Source of the DNA: Sipunculus nudus
Taxonomy: Eukaryota; Annelida; Sipuncula; Golfingiida; Sipunculidae
Length of the DNA: 64,000 bases
Reading direction: 5' to 3'
Assembly (NCBI GenBank): GCA_026874595.1
Contig: JAPPUL010000073.1
Location: 1,139,973-1,203,972 of the forward strand
Position 1 is the first letter of the stretch, and every line of letters begins with the position of its first letter. The position numbers and the translations under genes are program-made. A model generated the notes under the pieces. The model saw only the letters and a list, made by a program, of their open reading frames with translations. It ran no database searches and was not told where the DNA came from. Positions 17,941 to 27,178 of this stretch are shown here, piece by piece.

Positions 17941-18237
17941 TTACAGCTTTTTTCCCGCCTGTTTGGCTTCTTCTGAGCTTGCTTTCTTTAAAGCCTCTTC
18001 TTTTTGCTTATTTTTATGCGATTTATAGCTCTTTTTATATTTTAAATATAATTTCCTATATTGATCTTTCCTAGCTGGATCCTCTTCTGCATTATACTTT
18101 TTCTTATAGTATATCATGTGCTTTATTACTACGTTTACATCCCCTTCTGCCCCATCATTCCTTACTCCCTTATCAACACATTCAAGCATTGTAAATCCTA
18201 CTATCATAATAACTAGTGATAACATTACTTTTTTCAT
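17941..18237 (-). CDS. Small putative lipoprotein, lysine-rich
   Basis: This 98-residue protein has a hydrophobic N-terminus ending in a lipobox-like TMLEC (Cys near residue 20), followed by a highly charged Lys/Tyr-rich region (YYKKKYN, YRKLYLKYKKSYK). An outer- or inner-membrane lipoprotein is likely. AAGGAAAAG-type sequence precedes the ATG. I recognise no family. Confidence 0.55.
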   Translation of the reverse strand: MKKVMLSLVIMIVGFTMLECVDKGVRNDGAEGDVNVVIKHMIYYKKKYNAEEDPARKDQYRKLYLKYKKSYKSHKNKQKEEALKKASSEEAKQAGKKL

Positions 18238-18363
18238 TACTTTTCCTTCCTATTTTTCATTAATTTTTTATAAATTACTTTTGTAAGCAGTTCCATTTCA
18301 TATATTATCATATATTATATATAATATAAATATTTTACCTATATTAGTATAAGGATTATTTTT

Positions 18364-19368
18364 ATGTTTGCAAAGCCTATTTTATCTTTATTTCTTTTTA
18401 TTTTTTATGCTATTTTTACTTTATTTTATTTCTCCGCCTGTTCTGAGCGTAAACCTAAATCTGTTAAAGAACAAGACCTTGCAATTGAGCAATTAAAAAA
18501 CGTTAAGCCTATTGACGTTTTGCCTAATAACACTTCCTTACTAACTGCTATCAAGAATAAAGACGTCTTAACTAATTACAATATTAATTCTTATGCCATC
18601 TTGGACCAGGATAGTTTGTTTGAGAAGATTAATGGGGCTGCAGACGGATACATCAAAAACCATGGCTTTGTTGAGTGTGCTTACCTTGAAATCTCTCACA
18701 AAGTTCATAAAAAGGCTAAGTTTATTTTATATGTTTATGATATGAATAGTCCCATCCAGGCCTTTGGGATTTATAGCAGCGAACGAAACCCCTCTTACAA
18801 CTTTATCGATATTAAAAATCAAGGCTACTTAGAAGGCACTACTCTCTCCTTTTGGAAAAATAAATATTATGTTAAATTAGAACTGCAAAGCTCCGTTAAG
18901 GAATTTAGCAACTTGCTACTTGCTCTTGCTAAGCGTATTTCTAACATTACCCCTCAAGACAAAAATACTTTAGACACTTTCTCCATATTCCCTAAACAAA
19001 ATATTATCCCTTTCAAAAGACGTTTTTATTTCGCTAACTTCGACTCCCAGCCTCTTTTCAAAAACGTTTATCAGGTCTTTTATGATTCTAACTTAAACAA
19101 TAAAAAAGAGTCGCCATATATCTTTATAGCTAAATTCCAAAATCAACAAGCTTTAAAAAACGCTTTTAACAAGTACAAGGACTTTTTAGAACTTAGGAAA
19201 AAACATTCGGACAAAAATATATCTATCTTCTTTGACCCTCTGGACAATGCTTTCCTCTCTTTTGTATTCATTAACAACTATATAGTTGGTACTAAGGGCT
19301 TTGACGTCAAAAATGCTGTTTCTAATTCCCAAAACATTATCAAGAATATTAACTCTTTTGTTAACTAA
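18364..19368 (+). CDS. DUF6599-like lipoprotein
   Basis: This 334-residue protein has a long hydrophobic N-terminus ending in FYFSAC, a plausible lipobox with Cys near residue 26. The body shows the DUF6599 pattern: LFEKINGAADGYIKNHGFVEC near residue 88, FILYVYDMNSPIQAFGIYSSER near 120 and TLSFWKNKYYVKL near 160. The family is widespread in anaerobic bacteria and has no established function to my knowledge. The coding strand is T-rich. ATAAGGATTATTTTT precedes the ATG. An envelope location is likely. Confidence 0.75.
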   Translation: MFAKPILSLFLFIFYAIFTLFYFSACSERKPKSVKEQDLAIEQLKNVKPIDVLPNNTSLLTAIKNKDVLTNYNINSYAILDQDSLFEKINGAADGYIKNHGFVECAYLEISHKVHKKAKFILYVYDMNSPIQAFGIYSSERNPSYNFIDIKNQGYLEGTTLSFWKNKYYVKLELQSSVKEFSNLLLALAKRISNITPQDKNTLDTFSIFPKQNIIPFKRRFYFANFDSQPLFKNVYQVFYDSNLNNKKESPYIFIAKFQNQQALKNAFNKYKDFLELRKKHSDKNISIFFDPLDNAFLSFVFINNYIVGTKGFDVKNAVSNSQNIIKNINSFVN

Positions 19369-19418
19369 ACTTAGACTTTTATTCTTACTTGGCTTTTGGC
19401 TCTTGCTTCTTGCTTGAC

Positions 19419-20261
19419 TTATTCTTGCCCCTGGCTTATTTGCTCTTCGTAGGCATCTAATATGTTTGATACTAGCATTAAATTAGTGAGTAGCCCAACT
19501 CCCCCAGGTACAGGACTTATCATAGCGACTATATCCTTTACCACTTCAAAGTCAACATCACCGCATAATCCTTCATCTAAATAATTTGTCCCAACATCAA
19601 TCACTACCATCCCTTCTCTTACCCATTCCTTTGTTATGTGTTTTGCTCGCCCTATCGCTGCTACCAAGATGTCTGATCGCTTGCTCTCCTCCTCTATATC
19701 TTTTGTCTTTGAATGACATAATATAACACTCGCATCCGCTTTGATAAATAATGACACCAACGGTTTGCCCACTATATTACTACGCCCCAATATGCATACT
19801 CGCTTGCCCCTAACTTCTATCTTATAATATTCTAGTAGCTTCATAACAGACATCGCTGTACAAGGAATATGACTCTTTTGGCCAAGCACCAATTTACCCA
19901 TACTCCCTGAGCTTACACCCTCTATATCCTTCCCCGTTTCTATATACTCGGGTAACCCTTTTAGATGTCCCGGTAATGGCTGATTCAAAAGTATACCCGA
20001 TACTCTAAAATCCATATTAAGCTCATTAAGCCGCTTAATCCCTTCTGCTAAACTTATATCTTCTCCATATTCCTCTATCTCACTCTCTATTCCTACCCTC
20101 TTACACGTCTTCTCTATACTCCTATTATACCATTTGCTCGCCTCATCCTCCCCCACCCTTACTATCACTACCTTCGGTTTGCTCTTTTCATCAATATACG
20201 ATACTCGCTCCTTTAAACTAGACAATGTCTCCTCTGATACCACTTTTCCCGACAATATCAT
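19419..20261 (-). CDS. folD: Methylene-THF dehydrogenase / methenyl-THF cyclohydrolase
   Basis: This bifunctional one-carbon enzyme interconverts 5,10-methylene-THF and 10-formyl-THF. Its 280 residues match the family length. The substrate-site motif appears near the N-terminus, with the Tyr-x3-Lys position replaced by YNRSIEKTCKRVGIE. ILLNQPLPGHL and the dinucleotide-binding GRSNIVGKPL near residue 160 are present, and the end reads SPVPGGVGLLTNLMLV. The start overlaps the fchA stop by 4 bp, showing translational coupling. FolD plus FchA makes a complete folate one-carbon branch. Confidence 0.93.
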   Translation of the reverse strand: MILSGKVVSEETLSSLKERVSYIDEKSKPKVVIVRVGEDEASKWYNRSIEKTCKRVGIESEIEEYGEDISLAEGIKRLNELNMDFRVSGILLNQPLPGHLKGLPEYIETGKDIEGVSSGSMGKLVLGQKSHIPCTAMSVMKLLEYYKIEVRGKRVCILGRSNIVGKPLVSLFIKADASVILCHSKTKDIEEESKRSDILVAAIGRAKHITKEWVREGMVVIDVGTNYLDEGLCGDVDFEVVKDIVAMISPVPGGVGLLTNLMLVSNILDAYEEQISQGQE

Positions 20262-20878
20262 AATATCTTGCCTGCCTTGTATTCCTTAAACAATGTGGCT
20301 TTATCTTCTGTTAGCTTCCTTGCATTCTCTACTATCTTTCCCATCTTTTGGGCAAAATCTAGATGTATCCCCTCATCCTTTATCCCCTCCAGGTTTATTA
20401 ACACGTTTGTGAAACTCGATTCTATGCTAAGTTGTCCATGCAAAAGGCCTATATAGGCGTCGCTTTTTACATTTATATTCCCTATCCGCCCCACTAACAT
20501 CGCATACTCCAAAACCTTTAACCCCTCCGCCGCCATCCTAAGCGAAAATAATGCTCCCTTTAGCAACGCCTGCTTTATACCTATCTCTCGCTCTGCTTCC
20601 GAAAGCTTATAGGATTTCATTATCTCTTCGAATACTAATACATCTTCATCCACCTTCTCCATATAAAATCGCTTGACCCCCTCCGCTTCCTTGCGTACAC
20701 CCTCTATCTCTTCTTCAACCCCCTTATACCTTTTCTTTCCTAATGTCAAATTACATACCATTAGCACCAACAATATGCCCTGTAAACCCGTAAATGCCGC
20801 TACGCTGCCTCCCCCAGGACTTGCCTTTTTCGAACCCAAATCTTCTATATATCCCCTGAAACTCCCTTCTATATACAA
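20258..20878 (-). CDS. fchA: Formimidoyl/methenyl-THF cyclodeaminase family protein
   Basis: This 206-residue protein of the FTCD C-terminal family removes ammonia from formimino-THF to give methenyl-THF, or acts as a methenyl-THF cyclohydrolase. The key glycine-rich motif SPGGGSVAAFTGLQG lies near residue 21. The helical body includes KSDAYIGLLHG and SSFTNVLINL. The TTG start is strongly supported: GGGAGGAGG lies 6 nt upstream on the minus strand. It overlaps folD by 4 bp. The exact substrate in this organism is inferred. Confidence 0.85.
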   Translation of the reverse strand: MYIEGSFRGYIEDLGSKKASPGGGSVAAFTGLQGILLVLMVCNLTLGKKRYKGVEEEIEGVRKEAEGVKRFYMEKVDEDVLVFEEIMKSYKLSEAEREIGIKQALLKGALFSLRMAAEGLKVLEYAMLVGRIGNINVKSDAYIGLLHGQLSIESSFTNVLINLEGIKDEGIHLDFAQKMGKIVENARKLTEDKATLFKEYKAGKIL

Positions 20879-20938
20879 CTTTTGCCTCCTCCCTTAATCC
20901 TATGTTTTTATTAACCATATCCTTAACCCATAAGCCAT

Positions 20939-22084
20939 CTATAACCACTCCTTAAAACGCTCCCAAAAACTATCATCCTCTATCGACTCTCTTATCTCCC
21001 TCATAAGACCCTTCATATAATATAAATTATGATAACTTGCAAGCCGAGGTCCCAATACCTCCCCTGACTTGAATAGATGATTTAAATACCCTCTTGTGTA
21101 CTTTTTACATACATAACAACCGCATTCCTCCTCTATCGGCCTTTTGGAATGTCTATTTGCTTTGTTTTTTAGTATTAAATTCCCCGCTTTTGTAAATACA
21201 CTCCCGTTTCTTCCAACCCGCGTCGGGTACACTGAGTCAAATAAATCTACTCCCTCTGATACCCCTTTTATTATGTCCTTTGGTTTGCCTATTCCCATCA
21301 AATATCGAGGTTTGTCTTTCGGCAACAAATTCGTCGATATTTCTAATATCTCTTCCCTTACTCTCCTCTCCTCTCCTACACTAAGTCCCCCTATCGCATA
21401 CCCTTTTAAATCCATTTCTACGAAATCTCTTATACTCTCTTCTCGCAAATCTTTATGAAATTGACCCTGCACTATACCAAATAATATATAATCTTTTCCC
21501 TTTGAATACTCCTTCGACTTAAGACCCCACCTTCGTGTACGCTTTACCCCCTCCCTTGCCTCCTCATAACTTGCATCCACCCCAAGACATACATCCAGCG
21601 GCATCACTATCTCTGATCCCAAGACCTCTTGTATCTCAAGCACTCTCTTGGGCGTGAACAGGTGTTTTGAACCATCTATATGTGATCTGAACTCTATCCC
21701 CTCATCTGTTATCTTGTTTAATTCACTCAAACTGTATCCTTGGTACCCGCCACTGTCTGTTAACACGTTCCCTTCCCAATTCGAAAACTTATGCAGCCCA
21801 CCAAAACCATTTATTACTTCAAGCCCCGGCCTTAAGTATAAATGATACGCATTTGCAAGCATTATAGAATACCCAAGCCCCTTAAGCTCTTCACTCGTTA
21901 GTAGCTTTACCATCCCTTGCGTGCCAACTGGCATGAACTCAGGCGTCGCTACCTCTCCTCGCCTTAGCCGTAACTTTCCTACTCGCTCACTTTTATAGCT
22001 TCCTTCCTTTTCTATCTTGTACATCTTTTCCATCTTAGCACCACCCCCATCTACTATCAAACTCATACCTACACCTTTTGACAT
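20939..22084 (-). CDS. tgt: Queuine/preQ1 tRNA-guanine transglycosylase
   Basis: Tgt exchanges guanine-34 for preQ1 in tRNAs with GUN anticodons. Visible motifs are VLTDSGGYQGYSLSEL (active-site Asp region; the family usually reads DSGGFQ), GGLSVGE, and DLFDSVYPTRVGRNGS with the nucleophile Asp. The zinc site is CGCYVCKKYTRGYLNHLF. Length fits the family. The first 17 residues (MSKGVGMSLIVDGGGAK) are atypical; ATG at 22066 (with AGGTG upstream) or 22033 are alternative starts. It lies upstream of fchA-folD, separated by 60 bp. Confidence 0.95.
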   Translation of the reverse strand: MSKGVGMSLIVDGGGAKMEKMYKIEKEGSYKSERVGKLRLRRGEVATPEFMPVGTQGMVKLLTSEELKGLGYSIMLANAYHLYLRPGLEVINGFGGLHKFSNWEGNVLTDSGGYQGYSLSELNKITDEGIEFRSHIDGSKHLFTPKRVLEIQEVLGSEIVMPLDVCLGVDASYEEAREGVKRTRRWGLKSKEYSKGKDYILFGIVQGQFHKDLREESIRDFVEMDLKGYAIGGLSVGEERRVREEILEISTNLLPKDKPRYLMGIGKPKDIIKGVSEGVDLFDSVYPTRVGRNGSVFTKAGNLILKNKANRHSKRPIEEECGCYVCKKYTRGYLNHLFKSGEVLGPRLASYHNLYYMKGLMREIRESIEDDSFWERFKEWL

Positions 22085-22205
22085 ATTCAGTATAATACTT
22101 TTTCATCCCGATAAGACAACTTTTTTGCTCTAAATTACTCCCTTTATCTCTTATTTTTAGCTTTTTATTCTCTTTTGTGCTTTGTTGTGTTATTATCTTT
22201 TTATT

Positions 22206-23075
22206 ATGAGATCGCTTTTCACCTTTATTGCTTTTACTGCTTTTTTATTCGCTCAGAGCAATTTAGCTTATTCTGACCAAAATAATAACAAGAATAATAG
22301 CATTATCGCCCAAAAAGAACACTTTGAAGACCCTGTTCCGATATCCGTTTTTAAAAAATCCGTTTGCATAAGCTTTAATCTCCCTAAAAACGACTCTTGT
22401 GTTTTGTCTGGGCACTTTATTTATTCTCTTTCTAAAAAACAACTACTCGCATTAATTCAAAACCCTGTGCCCACTCTACGAAGCATTAAACCGCAATTTA
22501 AAGCCAAAGTCCAAAAACAGATTAAACATATACCCACTGCCTCGTTCTCCTTAGTTCCTATTGTCGGAGAAGAGTTTTGCATTATCTCAGGACTCCTCCT
22601 TGACCCTAAGCTTGATGCCGTAATTCAACACAAAGGTAGACGATTCCCTTTCAAACAAGAAGCTATCGCCACTTTCATTAGCGACCCTCAAAAACAATTC
22701 AGAAAAAAAGAAATGATTAGTAGCTTATTTACAGAAGATGCTAAGAGTAATAAGAAAATGAACTTGAGCCTCTTTTATATTACTCTTTATTTCTTAATCT
22801 CTTTTATTCTCGGCGGCATTTGCTCTTCTTTGGCGCTTACTAAAGGGCTTTCCACCAAAAAATGGTTTGTTCTTGGCTTTATATTTAATTTTATTTCATT
22901 AATTATTATCATTATCTTGAAAAAAGTAGAGCTTCCGTCTAATAATTTCGGATTCTTTGGGAGAGTACAAAAGACCCGTGAGCCTATAGCCTGTCATAAG
23001 TGTGGATACTTAAACCATCCAAGCGCTTTGCTTTGTTCTAAGTGTCAAGGCAACATACTTGCTAACAATGTTTAA
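22206..23075 (+). CDS. Exported/membrane protein with C-terminal zinc ribbon
   Basis: This protein of about 289 residues has a signal peptide (MRSLFTFIAFTAFLFAQ), a ~170-residue soluble region, two hydrophobic segments (near LFYITLYFLISFILGGICSS and WFVLGFIFNFISLIIIII), and a C-terminal zinc ribbon (CHKCGYLNHPSALLCSKC). This order would place the zinc ribbon in the cytoplasm if the signal peptide is cleaved. I prefer ATG 22206 over the upstream TTG at 22182 because it gives a standard signal peptide. The next gene begins 17 bp downstream, so they are probably cotranscribed. The function is unknown; an association with the redox protein downstream is possible. Confidence 0.65.
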   Translation: MRSLFTFIAFTAFLFAQSNLAYSDQNNNKNNSIIAQKEHFEDPVPISVFKKSVCISFNLPKNDSCVLSGHFIYSLSKKQLLALIQNPVPTLRSIKPQFKAKVQKQIKHIPTASFSLVPIVGEEFCIISGLLLDPKLDAVIQHKGRRFPFKQEAIATFISDPQKQFRKKEMISSLFTEDAKSNKKMNLSLFYITLYFLISFILGGICSSLALTKGLSTKKWFVLGFIFNFISLIIIIILKKVELPSNNFGFFGRVQKTREPIACHKCGYLNHPSALLCSKCQGNILANNV

Positions 23076-23092
23076 CATAAAAAGGAGTTTTT

Positions 23093-25351
23093 GTGCTTTT
23101 TGCTAAAAAATTAAAAGATAAATTTAACAGCTTCCTTTCTCTATCTAATGGAACTACTGAACAGCCTTTTGTAAACAAAAACTTTGAATCTTCTATCAAA
23201 AATATATATATTATTGGAGATCTTGCAGGAGCACCTGTTATTAAATATGCTATGCAGCAGGGTCATAATGTTATTGAGCATATTGCATCCTCTTTTAAAC
23301 ACAAAAATAATAATGCTTCTTTAAATGATGGCAATGATGATGTTTTAGATATTATTATTGCTGGTGCCGGCGCTGCTGGCCTTAATGCTGCACTTGCTGC
23401 TAAAGCTAAAAACTTCTCTTTTCTTGTTCTTGAAAAAAATCAAATAGCTTCAACAATTAAAAACTTCCCAGAAGGCAAGTGGATTTACTCAGAACCTGAT
23501 GACTCACCCACCGTTGGATACCTTTGGTTTGATGGTGCACGTAAAGAAGATATTATTAATAAGTGGCAGGACATAATTAAAAATAACGATATTCCCATAA
23601 AGACTAATGAAGCTTTAGAGAAAATAAATAAACAAAAAGACTACTTTACTATTACCACTTCTAATGGCAATACTTATAAGGCTCGTAAAATTATTATAGC
23701 AACCGGAAAACGCGGACTCCCTAAAGAACTTAATGTTCCAGGTGAGAGGCAGGATTTTGTTTATCACAACTTATACAGTCCCAAAATGTACTCTGATAAG
23801 ACTATTCTTGTTGTCGGCGGCGGTAATAGTGCTGTTGAGGCTGCTATTGCTTTGTCTTTGCATAACAAAGTCTTTCTCTCATACCGAAAGAATGAGTTCT
23901 TAAGATTATTTAAAGACAATAAACGACTGCTTGAAGAACAAGTTGCTAAAAACAAAATTGAACTTATCTTAAACTCGACTGTAAAGAACTTTGGTAATAA
24001 AAACGCTACCTTAACTGCTGATTCAGAAACTAAAGTTCTTAACATAGACTTTGCTTTTATCCTTATTGGGAGTGTATTCCCAAAACACTTTCTTCGTACA
24101 CTTGGCATTAGCATGGAAAATGATTGGTCTTCCGTTAAAGGCAATGTACTTCTATCTGCTTTCCTTACTGGTGCTACACTTTTTGGCCTTTGGCTTGGAG
24201 GTGGATATTCATCTTTACCCATACACCATTATTTTGGCTTTATCATCGCTTTTATTGCATTTGCCACACTTCTGGGACTTGGCTTTCGCGGGAATAGGTA
24301 CGCTTTTTTATTTATTAGCTTTTTTATTGTATACTCAATTTATGGCATTAAGTATGGTCCTGGAGCTGAGTTTTGGCCTTATAAGTCGTGGGGTTATAAT
24401 CTACTGTCTTTTGAAAACCAACCTTGGTCTTTTTGGTATACCGTATTTTATACCTTGTTAATGCTCATATTTGGGATTAAGGCGATGATCCGATGGGGAA
24501 TAAATCATAAAGACCAATTTCATATATGGCGCTATATCTCCTTAATCTCTTTTCAAGTCATATTCTTTTTTCTAATTCCTGAGTTTCTATTTCAATGGGC
24601 TTTAGAAGGGCAATGGTTTGGCACTCAGCTTAGCTCCGATAAAGCCTTTGCCGAACAAAGTTTTAGAGCTTATGGGATTGTTTACGCTTGGCCTTTATTC
24701 TTTAACACCTTCTTTTACGATCCGCATATTATTTGGATTGTCTGGGGAGTGTTTCTAAGCTTTGTTCTAATACCCATCTTAACTATTTGGAACGGAAAGA
24801 GATACTGTTCATGGATTTGTGGATGTGGTGGGCTTGCTGAGACTTTAGGCGACGATTGGAGACATCTTGCACCTAAAGGCAAAGCATCTATAAAATGGGA
24901 AAAGATTAACCTAGCGATACTAATATTTGCGGTGGCAACAACATTATTCATGCTTTTAAAAGACATAATTAACCTCTTTAATGAACCCGCATCTTATTCT
25001 ATGGCGATATATCAAGTTCTGGTTGACGTTTGGTTTGCAGGCATTTTACCTATTACCTTATATCCTTTTCTTGGTGGACGCATTTGGTGTCGCTATCTTT
25101 GTCCTCTTGCAAAGCTTATGGAATTATCATCTGCATTTTTTAGTAAAATTAAAAAGCTTGGTTTTTTCCGTATAAAAGCAAATAACAAATGTATAACGTG
25201 CGGTGAGTGTTCGAAGTATTGCCAGATGGGGATTGACGTTATGAGCTTTGCCTTAAAGCAAGAAAGCATAACTAACTTAAACTCTTCTTGTATTGGCTGT
25301 GGCATATGTATTACGGCTTGTCCTATGGATGTCTTATCTTTTAAGAAATAA
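23093..25351 (+). CDS. YpdA-like FAD/NAD(P) oxidoreductase fused to NapH-like membrane ferredoxin
   Basis: This 752-residue fusion has four parts. Residues ~35-65 form a flavoprotein-like IYIIGDLAGAPVIKYAMQQG segment. Residues ~85-330 form a thioredoxin-reductase-like unit with FAD motif GAGAAGLNAALAAKAK and NAD(P) motif ILVVGGGNSAVEAA, but no CxxC redox pair, as in YpdA. Several membrane helices follow (~350-660), including the NapH/CcoG-like YCSWICGCGGLAETLG and WCRYLCPLAKLMELSS. At the C-terminus are two 4Fe-4S motifs, CITCGECSKYCQMGID and CIGCGICITACPMDV. It should move electrons from NAD(P)H through flavin to membrane Fe-S centres or quinone, or the reverse. The GTG start has AAAGGAG 5 nt upstream. 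The coding strand is T-rich. Confidence 0.85.
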   Translation: MLFAKKLKDKFNSFLSLSNGTTEQPFVNKNFESSIKNIYIIGDLAGAPVIKYAMQQGHNVIEHIASSFKHKNNNASLNDGNDDVLDIIIAGAGAAGLNAALAAKAKNFSFLVLEKNQIASTIKNFPEGKWIYSEPDDSPTVGYLWFDGARKEDIINKWQDIIKNNDIPIKTNEALEKINKQKDYFTITTSNGNTYKARKIIIATGKRGLPKELNVPGERQDFVYHNLYSPKMYSDKTILVVGGGNSAVEAAIALSLHNKVFLSYRKNEFLRLFKDNKRLLEEQVAKNKIELILNSTVKNFGNKNATLTADSETKVLNIDFAFILIGSVFPKHFLRTLGISMENDWSSVKGNVLLSAFLTGATLFGLWLGGGYSSLPIHHYFGFIIAFIAFATLLGLGFRGNRYAFLFISFFIVYSIYGIKYGPGAEFWPYKSWGYNLLSFENQPWSFWYTVFYTLLMLIFGIKAMIRWGINHKDQFHIWRYISLISFQVIFFFLIPEFLFQWALEGQWFGTQLSSDKAFAEQSFRAYGIVYAWPLFFNTFFYDPHIIWIVWGVFLSFVLIPILTIWNGKRYCSWICGCGGLAETLGDDWRHLAPKGKASIKWEKINLAILIFAVATTLFMLLKDIINLFNEPASYSMAIYQVLVDVWFAGILPITLYPFLGGRIWCRYLCPLAKLMELSSAFFSKIKKLGFFRIKANNKCITCGECSKYCQMGIDVMSFALKQESITNLNSSCIGCGICITACPMDVLSFKK

Positions 25352-25406
25352 CTCGTAAGAAGTAATAATGTATAAGCGGTTATAAACAATACAAACAGGC
25401 ATAGAA

Positions 25407-26372
25407 ATGAAAATTGGTAATCTTGAAATTAAGAATAACTTAATACTAGCACCGATGGCAGGCATTTCTGATTATCCATTCAGGACCCTTTGTAGAGATT
25501 ATGGATGTAGTTTGGGATATAGCGAGATGATAAGTGCAGAGGGTTTAATTCGTCAGTCTGAAAAAACATATAACTATCTTTATAAAGGCGAGTCTGAAAG
25601 TAAGAATGGTAATTACTTGGCACTTCAGATATTTGGAGAGGACCCGCATTCTATGGGCGAAGCAAGTTATATAGCCCAGGAGCATGGAGCCGATATTGTA
25701 GACGTTAATATGGGCTGTCCTGTTAAAAAGATAGTTAAGACTGGGGCTGGTTCTGCATTATTAAAAGAGCCAAATAAAATAGAGCAAATTGTTCTTGCAA
25801 TAAAAAGAAAAGTTAGAATACCCTTAACTGTTAAAATACGTGCTGGTTTTGGTGGTGATGTTAATATATTGTCAGTTTCAAAAGTTCTTTATAATAGCGG
25901 AGTTGATGCTATTATAATACATCCGCGCACACAAGGGCAAGGCTTTTCAGGACTTCCTAATTGGGAGCTAATTGCTAAAGTGAAGGATACATTTCCTATG
26001 ACTGTAATCGGGAATGGTAATGTTTCATCTTATGAAGATTTCCTAAATATTAAAAGGCATACTAATTGTGATGCTGTTATGATTGGTCGTGCTGCTATGG
26101 GTGCCCCTTGGATATTTAAATCCTTTTATAACAAAAGCAATTATTTGCCAAGTAACGAAGAACTTAAAACTATTATTAAAAAACACCTTGATTTGAATAT
26201 TGCATATTATGGGGAGGAGGTTGGCATTAAAATAAGTAGAAAACATATTGGCTGGTACACTAAAAAACTTACTAATGGCAAATATCTAAGAACTAAAATC
26301 AATGCATCTATATCCTATGCAAATACCATAGCGCTTATAGATGAGTTTTTTGCCAATTACAAACTAGCTTAA
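25407..26372 (+). CDS. dusB: tRNA-dihydrouridine synthase
   Basis: This 321-residue FMN enzyme reduces uridines in tRNA. The family marks are LAPMAGISDYPFRTLC near residue 14, DVNMGCPVKKIVKTGAGSALL near residue 100 with the catalytic Cys, TVKIRAGF, IIIHPRTQGQGFSG and MIGRAAMGAPWIF. The DusB subgroup is the best fit by length and pattern. It ends 15 bp before the convergent coaX stop. It lies 55 bp after the redox fusion gene and may share its transcript. Confidence 0.93.
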   Translation: MKIGNLEIKNNLILAPMAGISDYPFRTLCRDYGCSLGYSEMISAEGLIRQSEKTYNYLYKGESESKNGNYLALQIFGEDPHSMGEASYIAQEHGADIVDVNMGCPVKKIVKTGAGSALLKEPNKIEQIVLAIKRKVRIPLTVKIRAGFGGDVNILSVSKVLYNSGVDAIIIHPRTQGQGFSGLPNWELIAKVKDTFPMTVIGNGNVSSYEDFLNIKRHTNCDAVMIGRAAMGAPWIFKSFYNKSNYLPSNEELKTIIKKHLDLNIAYYGEEVGIKISRKHIGWYTKKLTNGKYLRTKINASISYANTIALIDEFFANYKLA

Positions 26373-26386
26373 AAAAACACTATATA

Positions 26387-27178
26387 TTAGGGTCTATTTA
26401 GATGATACAATATCTCAAGCCCTTTAAGCGTTAAATCTATATCTACAATATGCTCAATATTACAACCTTTGCTTATCATAGGAGCAAAGCCTCCTGTTAA
26501 TATAATTGTAGGGTGTGTTAACTTACAATCCTTAGTAAGCTTAAAGATTATCCATTCCATAGAGCCAAGTGCACTATAATAACTACCTGAACGAAGTCCT
26601 TCCTCCGTGCCTTTTCCTAGTATATTCTTTGTATAATTTAATTCTATTTTAAATAACTGTTCCGCTTTATCTATAAGAGCATCGAAGGATACCTTTATAC
26701 CAGGACTTATTAATCCACCTATATATTTACCACCTTCGTCCAACACGCAGTAAGTCGTTGAAGTCCCAAAATCTACTATTATTGCTGGATAGCCGTATCG
26801 CTCCTTTACATAAACTGCATTCACTACTCTATCTGATCCAAGCCCTTTTGGATTTGCATAACTAAATTCTAAAGGTATATTAGAACCTATTCCAACAAAG
26901 ATTGGCTTGATTCCAAAGTATTTTAAGCATGCTCTATATACTATCTCTTCTAATGACGGCACCACACTTACACATATTATCCCTTGCACCCTCCCGCATA
27001 AACGGTTTTGTACCCCATCTATATCAAACTCTAATATGCTTTTTGCAAACTCCTCCTCGGCCCAGTCTAGTTTTGTCTTGACTTGATATCTTAATATTAG
27101 CTCTTGTCCCTTATAAGAATCAAGCAAAAATAAGCCTACCTTCGTATTGCTATTTCCTATATCTAATACTAAAAGCAT
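26387..27178 (-). CDS. coaX: Type III pantothenate kinase
   Basis: CoaX phosphorylates pantothenate in the first step of CoA synthesis. The 263-residue protein shows the acetate-kinase-superfamily ATP motifs: LVLDIGNSNTKVGLF at the N-terminus, GSDRVVNAVY near residue 105, VDFGTSTTYCVLDEGG near residue 125 and GGLISPGIKVS. The start overlaps the birA stop by 10 bp; the coaX-birA pair is a common bacterial arrangement. Confidence 0.93.
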   Translation of the reverse strand: MLLVLDIGNSNTKVGLFLLDSYKGQELILRYQVKTKLDWAEEEFAKSILEFDIDGVQNRLCGRVQGIICVSVVPSLEEIVYRACLKYFGIKPIFVGIGSNIPLEFSYANPKGLGSDRVVNAVYVKERYGYPAIIVDFGTSTTYCVLDEGGKYIGGLISPGIKVSFDALIDKAEQLFKIELNYTKNILGKGTEEGLRSGSYYSALGSMEWIIFKLTKDCKLTHPTIILTGGFAPMISKGCNIEHIVDIDLTLKGLEILYHLNRP

